Program-made: the position numbers and the translations under genes | In this document: positions 62,058 through 64,000 of the stretch, one piece after another | How positions within the stretch are numbered: the first letter of the stretch is position 1 | Layout of the letters: each line of letters opens with the position of its first letter | NCBI RefSeq assembly: GCF_030684675.1 | Contig: NZ_JAUXXZ010000043.1 | Coordinates: forward strand, 1 to 64,000 | Source of the DNA: Daejeonella sp. | Lineage (GTDB): Bacteria > Bacteroidota > Bacteroidia > Sphingobacteriales > Sphingobacteriaceae | Length of the DNA stretch: 64,000 nt | Direction of reading: 5' to 3' | The notes under the pieces: generated by a model | Seen by the model: only the letters and a program-made list of their open reading frames with translations | What the model was told of the DNA's origin: nothing | Databases searched by the model: none

Positions 62058-63398
62058 CTATTTCCCAAACGGCATTTTAGGCATGCCTTTCATCATCTTG
62101 GCCGCCGCTGCAGGGTTAGAGAATTGCTTCATAACCTTACGCATATCCTCAAACTGCTTGATCAGCTTGTTAACTTCTGTAATATTGGTACCCGAACCTT
62201 TGGCAATCCTGGTACGACGATTTTGATTGATTGAATCTGGATTTTCGCGCTCATAAGGAGTCATTGAGCGGATGATGGCTTCAATCGGTGTAAAGGCATT
62301 ATCATCAATTTCCACATCCTTAATCGCTTTTCCAACACCCGGAATCATACCCATCAGATCCTTCATATTACCCATTTTCTTGATCTGCTGAATCTGGCTC
62401 AGGAAGTCATTGAAATCGAATTTATTCTTGCGGATCTTTTTCTGAAGTTCGGCAGCTTCTTTCTCATCAAACTGCATCTGGGCCCGTTCAACAAGGGAAA
62501 CCACATCACCCATCCCGAGAATCCGGCTAGCCATCCTTTCGGGATAAAACACATCCAGAGCTTCCATCTTTTCACCCGTACCAATGAATTTGATGGGCTT
62601 GTTTACGACTGATTTGATCGAAAGCGCGGCACCACCACGGGTATCACCATCTAATTTGGTCAGCACTACCCCGGTAAAGTCAAGACGGTCGTTGAAAGCT
62701 TTCGCGGTGTTTACAGCATCCTGACCGGTCATGGAATCCACTACAAACAGGATTTCATGCGGATTGGTTTGTGCCTTTACTTCGGCAATCTCTTTCATCA
62801 AACCCTCATCAATTGCCAAACGACCGGCGGTATCGATGATCACCACATTTTGCCCGTTCTTTTTTGCTTCGGCAATTGCAGCTTTAGCTATGCCGACCGG
62901 ATCTTTGGATTCACGATCTGTAAATACCGGAACCCCGATCTGCCCGCCAAGCACCTCCAGCTGATCGATCGCCGCCGGACGGTAAACGTCACCAGCTACC
63001 AATAGCGGTTTTTTATTCTTTTTTGTGACCAGATAATTAGCAAGCTTACCTGAGAAAGTGGTTTTTCCAGCACCATTCAATCCGGCGATGAGAATAATTG
63101 TAGGATTTGCAGAAATATTCAATTCCTCAGCCGTGCCACCCATCAGGGCAGCCAGCTCATCATTCATAAGTTTGGTTAAAAGCTGTCCCGGAGAAATTGA
63201 AGTAAGCACATTCAGTCCGAGTGCTTTTTCTTTTACATCATCAGTAAAAGCTTTTGCAGTTTTATAGTTAACATCGGCATCCAGAAGAGCTTTACGTATC
63301 TCTTTCATGGTTTCAGCCACGTTTATTTCTGTTATACTTCCCTGACCCTTAAGAACCTTAAATGCTCTGTCGAGTTTATCCTGTAAATTTTCAAACAT
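62058..63398 (-). CDS. ffh: Signal recognition particle protein Ffh
   Basis: A 446-residue SRP54-type GTPase that binds 4.5S RNA and signal sequences. The N domain is followed by the GTPase motifs LIAGLNGAGKTTFSGKLANY, DTAGRLAID and TKLDGDTRGGAAL, and the Met-rich M domain (MGNMKDLMGMIPGVGKAI, RRTRIAKGSGTN, AKMMKGMPKMPFGK). Normal length. A -7 box TACCTTTG is 25 bases upstream. In many genomes ffh is next to rpsP; here it is about 60 kb away at the other end of the window. Confidence 0.97.
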   Translation of the reverse strand: MFENLQDKLDRAFKVLKGQGSITEINVAETMKEIRKALLDADVNYKTAKAFTDDVKEKALGLNVLTSISPGQLLTKLMNDELAALMGGTAEELNISANPTIILIAGLNGAGKTTFSGKLANYLVTKKNKKPLLVAGDVYRPAAIDQLEVLGGQIGVPVFTDRESKDPVGIAKAAIAEAKKNGQNVVIIDTAGRLAIDEGLMKEIAEVKAQTNPHEILFVVDSMTGQDAVNTAKAFNDRLDFTGVVLTKLDGDTRGGAALSIKSVVNKPIKFIGTGEKMEALDVFYPERMASRILGMGDVVSLVERAQMQFDEKEAAELQKKIRKNKFDFNDFLSQIQQIKKMGNMKDLMGMIPGVGKAIKDVEIDDNAFTPIEAIIRSMTPYERENPDSINQNRRTRIAKGSGTNITEVNKLIKQFEDMRKVMKQFSNPAAAAKMMKGMPKMPFGK

Positions 63399-63423
63399 CT
63401 TATTTATCAGCTTTTAGCAGGTG

Positions 63424-63431
63424 CAAAGGTA
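63424..63431 (-). promoter_or_regulatory. -7 box for ffh
   Basis: TACCTTTG on the minus strand matches TAnnTTTG, 25 bases before the ATG. Confidence 0.5.
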
Positions 63432-63580
63432 TGATTTCTAGCTTACAGGACTAAAATAATTGTTTATTCCGATGAGAAAGAGATCAAAATCAAAAAATTC
63501 TCATAATAAGAGTAACATTCCCATTGCTTAGTCTTAAAGTATCTAACATTTTAATTTCTTTGCAGCGTTGAAATTTACGA

Positions 63581-64000
63581 ATGAAGTTTAGAATTATAAT
63601 TGTTGGCTTTTTCTGGGTGTTTGGAAGTATTTGTGAGGCTCAGGAGCTCAGAAAATTCAATGCGGTACGGACGGATCATTCCCCCAAAATAGATGGCGAA
63701 TTAGATGACAGGGTTTGGAAGGAGACTAAGCCCGCCAGTGATTTCATTGAGTTTAAGCCTCTTCCCGGACGTCTTGAGCCCGAAGAAAGAAGAACCGAAG
63801 TAAAAATTGTTTATGATAATACAGCAATTTACATTGGAGCCAGAATGTATGATGTTCCCGATAGTATTTTCCGCGAGCTTACGTCCCGGGATAATCTGGC
63901 CAATTCTGATTTTTTAGGAATTGTTTTTGATACCTATCTCGACAGAATTAATGCTTTTGGCTTTTATGTAAGTTCAACAGGTACTCAGTTTGATGCTAAA
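63581..64000 (+). CDS. DUF5916/carbohydrate-binding-family-9-like secreted protein (3' end outside window)
   Basis: The first 140 codons of a longer gene that runs off the window. The signal peptide MKFRIIIVGFFWVFGSICEA precedes PKIDGELDDRVWKETKPASD, the typical entry of the CBM9-like domain that heads DUF5916 proteins, then VKIVYDNTAIYIGARMYD and IVFDTYLDRINAFGFYV. Full-length members are 700-900 residues and end in an outer-membrane barrel. A -7-like box (TTTCTTTG, 63555-63562) lies 18 bases upstream of the ATG. Confidence 0.82.
   Translation, partial: MKFRIIIVGFFWVFGSICEAQELRKFNAVRTDHSPKIDGELDDRVWKETKPASDFIEFKPLPGRLEPEERRTEVKIVYDNTAIYIGARMYDVPDSIFRELTSRDNLANSDFLGIVFDTYLDRINAFGFYVSSTGTQFDAK

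Noticed and set aside
1-64000. CRISPR array, tRNA or rRNA genes
   Set aside because: No regularly spaced repeat series and no cloverleaf or rRNA-like sequence was noticed by eye; a covariance-model scan would be needed to exclude small RNAs.

Overview
The window is chromosomal DNA of a Bacteroidota bacterium, most likely of the Sphingobacteriaceae (Pedobacter-like). The evidence is a SusC/SusD pair, TonB-linked proteins with carboxypeptidase-regulatory domains, a GLPGLI-family protein, -7 promoter boxes of the form TAnnTTTG in place of a sigma70 -10 box, few clear Shine-Dalgarno sequences, S16 with a long acidic tail, and a fused rhamnulose-phosphate aldolase/dehydrogenase. No tRNA, rRNA, CRISPR array or intact insertion sequence was seen.

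Layout. 1-900 is a repeat-rich gene-free edge. 959-2937 holds a nucleotidase, rpsP and rimM. 2941-9349 (minus) is a three-gene outer-membrane operon (TonB receptor, GLPGLI protein, plug-domain protein). 9758-17194 is a muropeptide-type locus: anmK, SusC, SusD and a secreted serine hydrolase that keeps only the C-terminal GH3 part. 17490-21668 holds a 5'-truncated PepSY protein, trmD, a small XRE/sensor-kinase module and rplS. 21842-30238 is mostly housekeeping: MscS channel, phosphatidylserine decarboxylase, hpt, an AsmA/GT51 transglycosylase, Mrp, NifU and peptide deformylase. 30326-37658 (minus) is a complete L-rhamnose operon with a GntR regulator. 37743-39773 holds an M16 peptidase and msrA. 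40104-43710 is an AT-rich restriction-modification island (controller, C5 methyltransferase, endonuclease, beta-class methyltransferase) bordered on the right by an attC-like palindrome.

43936-49525 (minus) is the most interesting region: eight tightly coupled genes forming a dedicated type II fatty-acid elongation set (FabG, FabZ-like, ACP, ketosynthase, FabI-like, AcpS) ending in an alpha/beta hydrolase and a PlsC-like acyltransferase. It has no FabH or FabD of its own, its ACP has PSS where DSL is usual, and its final product is unknown. 49658-56049 contains a TPR protein, an MpaB-like/DUF2809 pair, and a CreD module (membrane protein, winged-helix regulator, CreD) whose two promoters share a TAAAAGTACTTTTA palindrome. 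56158-64000 holds comM, two unrecognised genes, an ATPase, a lipoprotein gene interrupted by an amber codon, an outer-membrane protein, ffh and the start of a DUF5916-like gene.

Other signals. A roughly 455-bp non-coding element with 17-bp terminal inverted repeats occurs at 23004-23454 and, inverted, at 52580-53041, with a partial copy near 749-885. Five genes have the -7 box ending exactly four bases before the ATG, which suggests leaderless transcripts. Three genes look broken: a Cys-rich small protein with a one-base deletion, the amber-stopped lipoprotein, and the PepSY protein without its first membrane helix.
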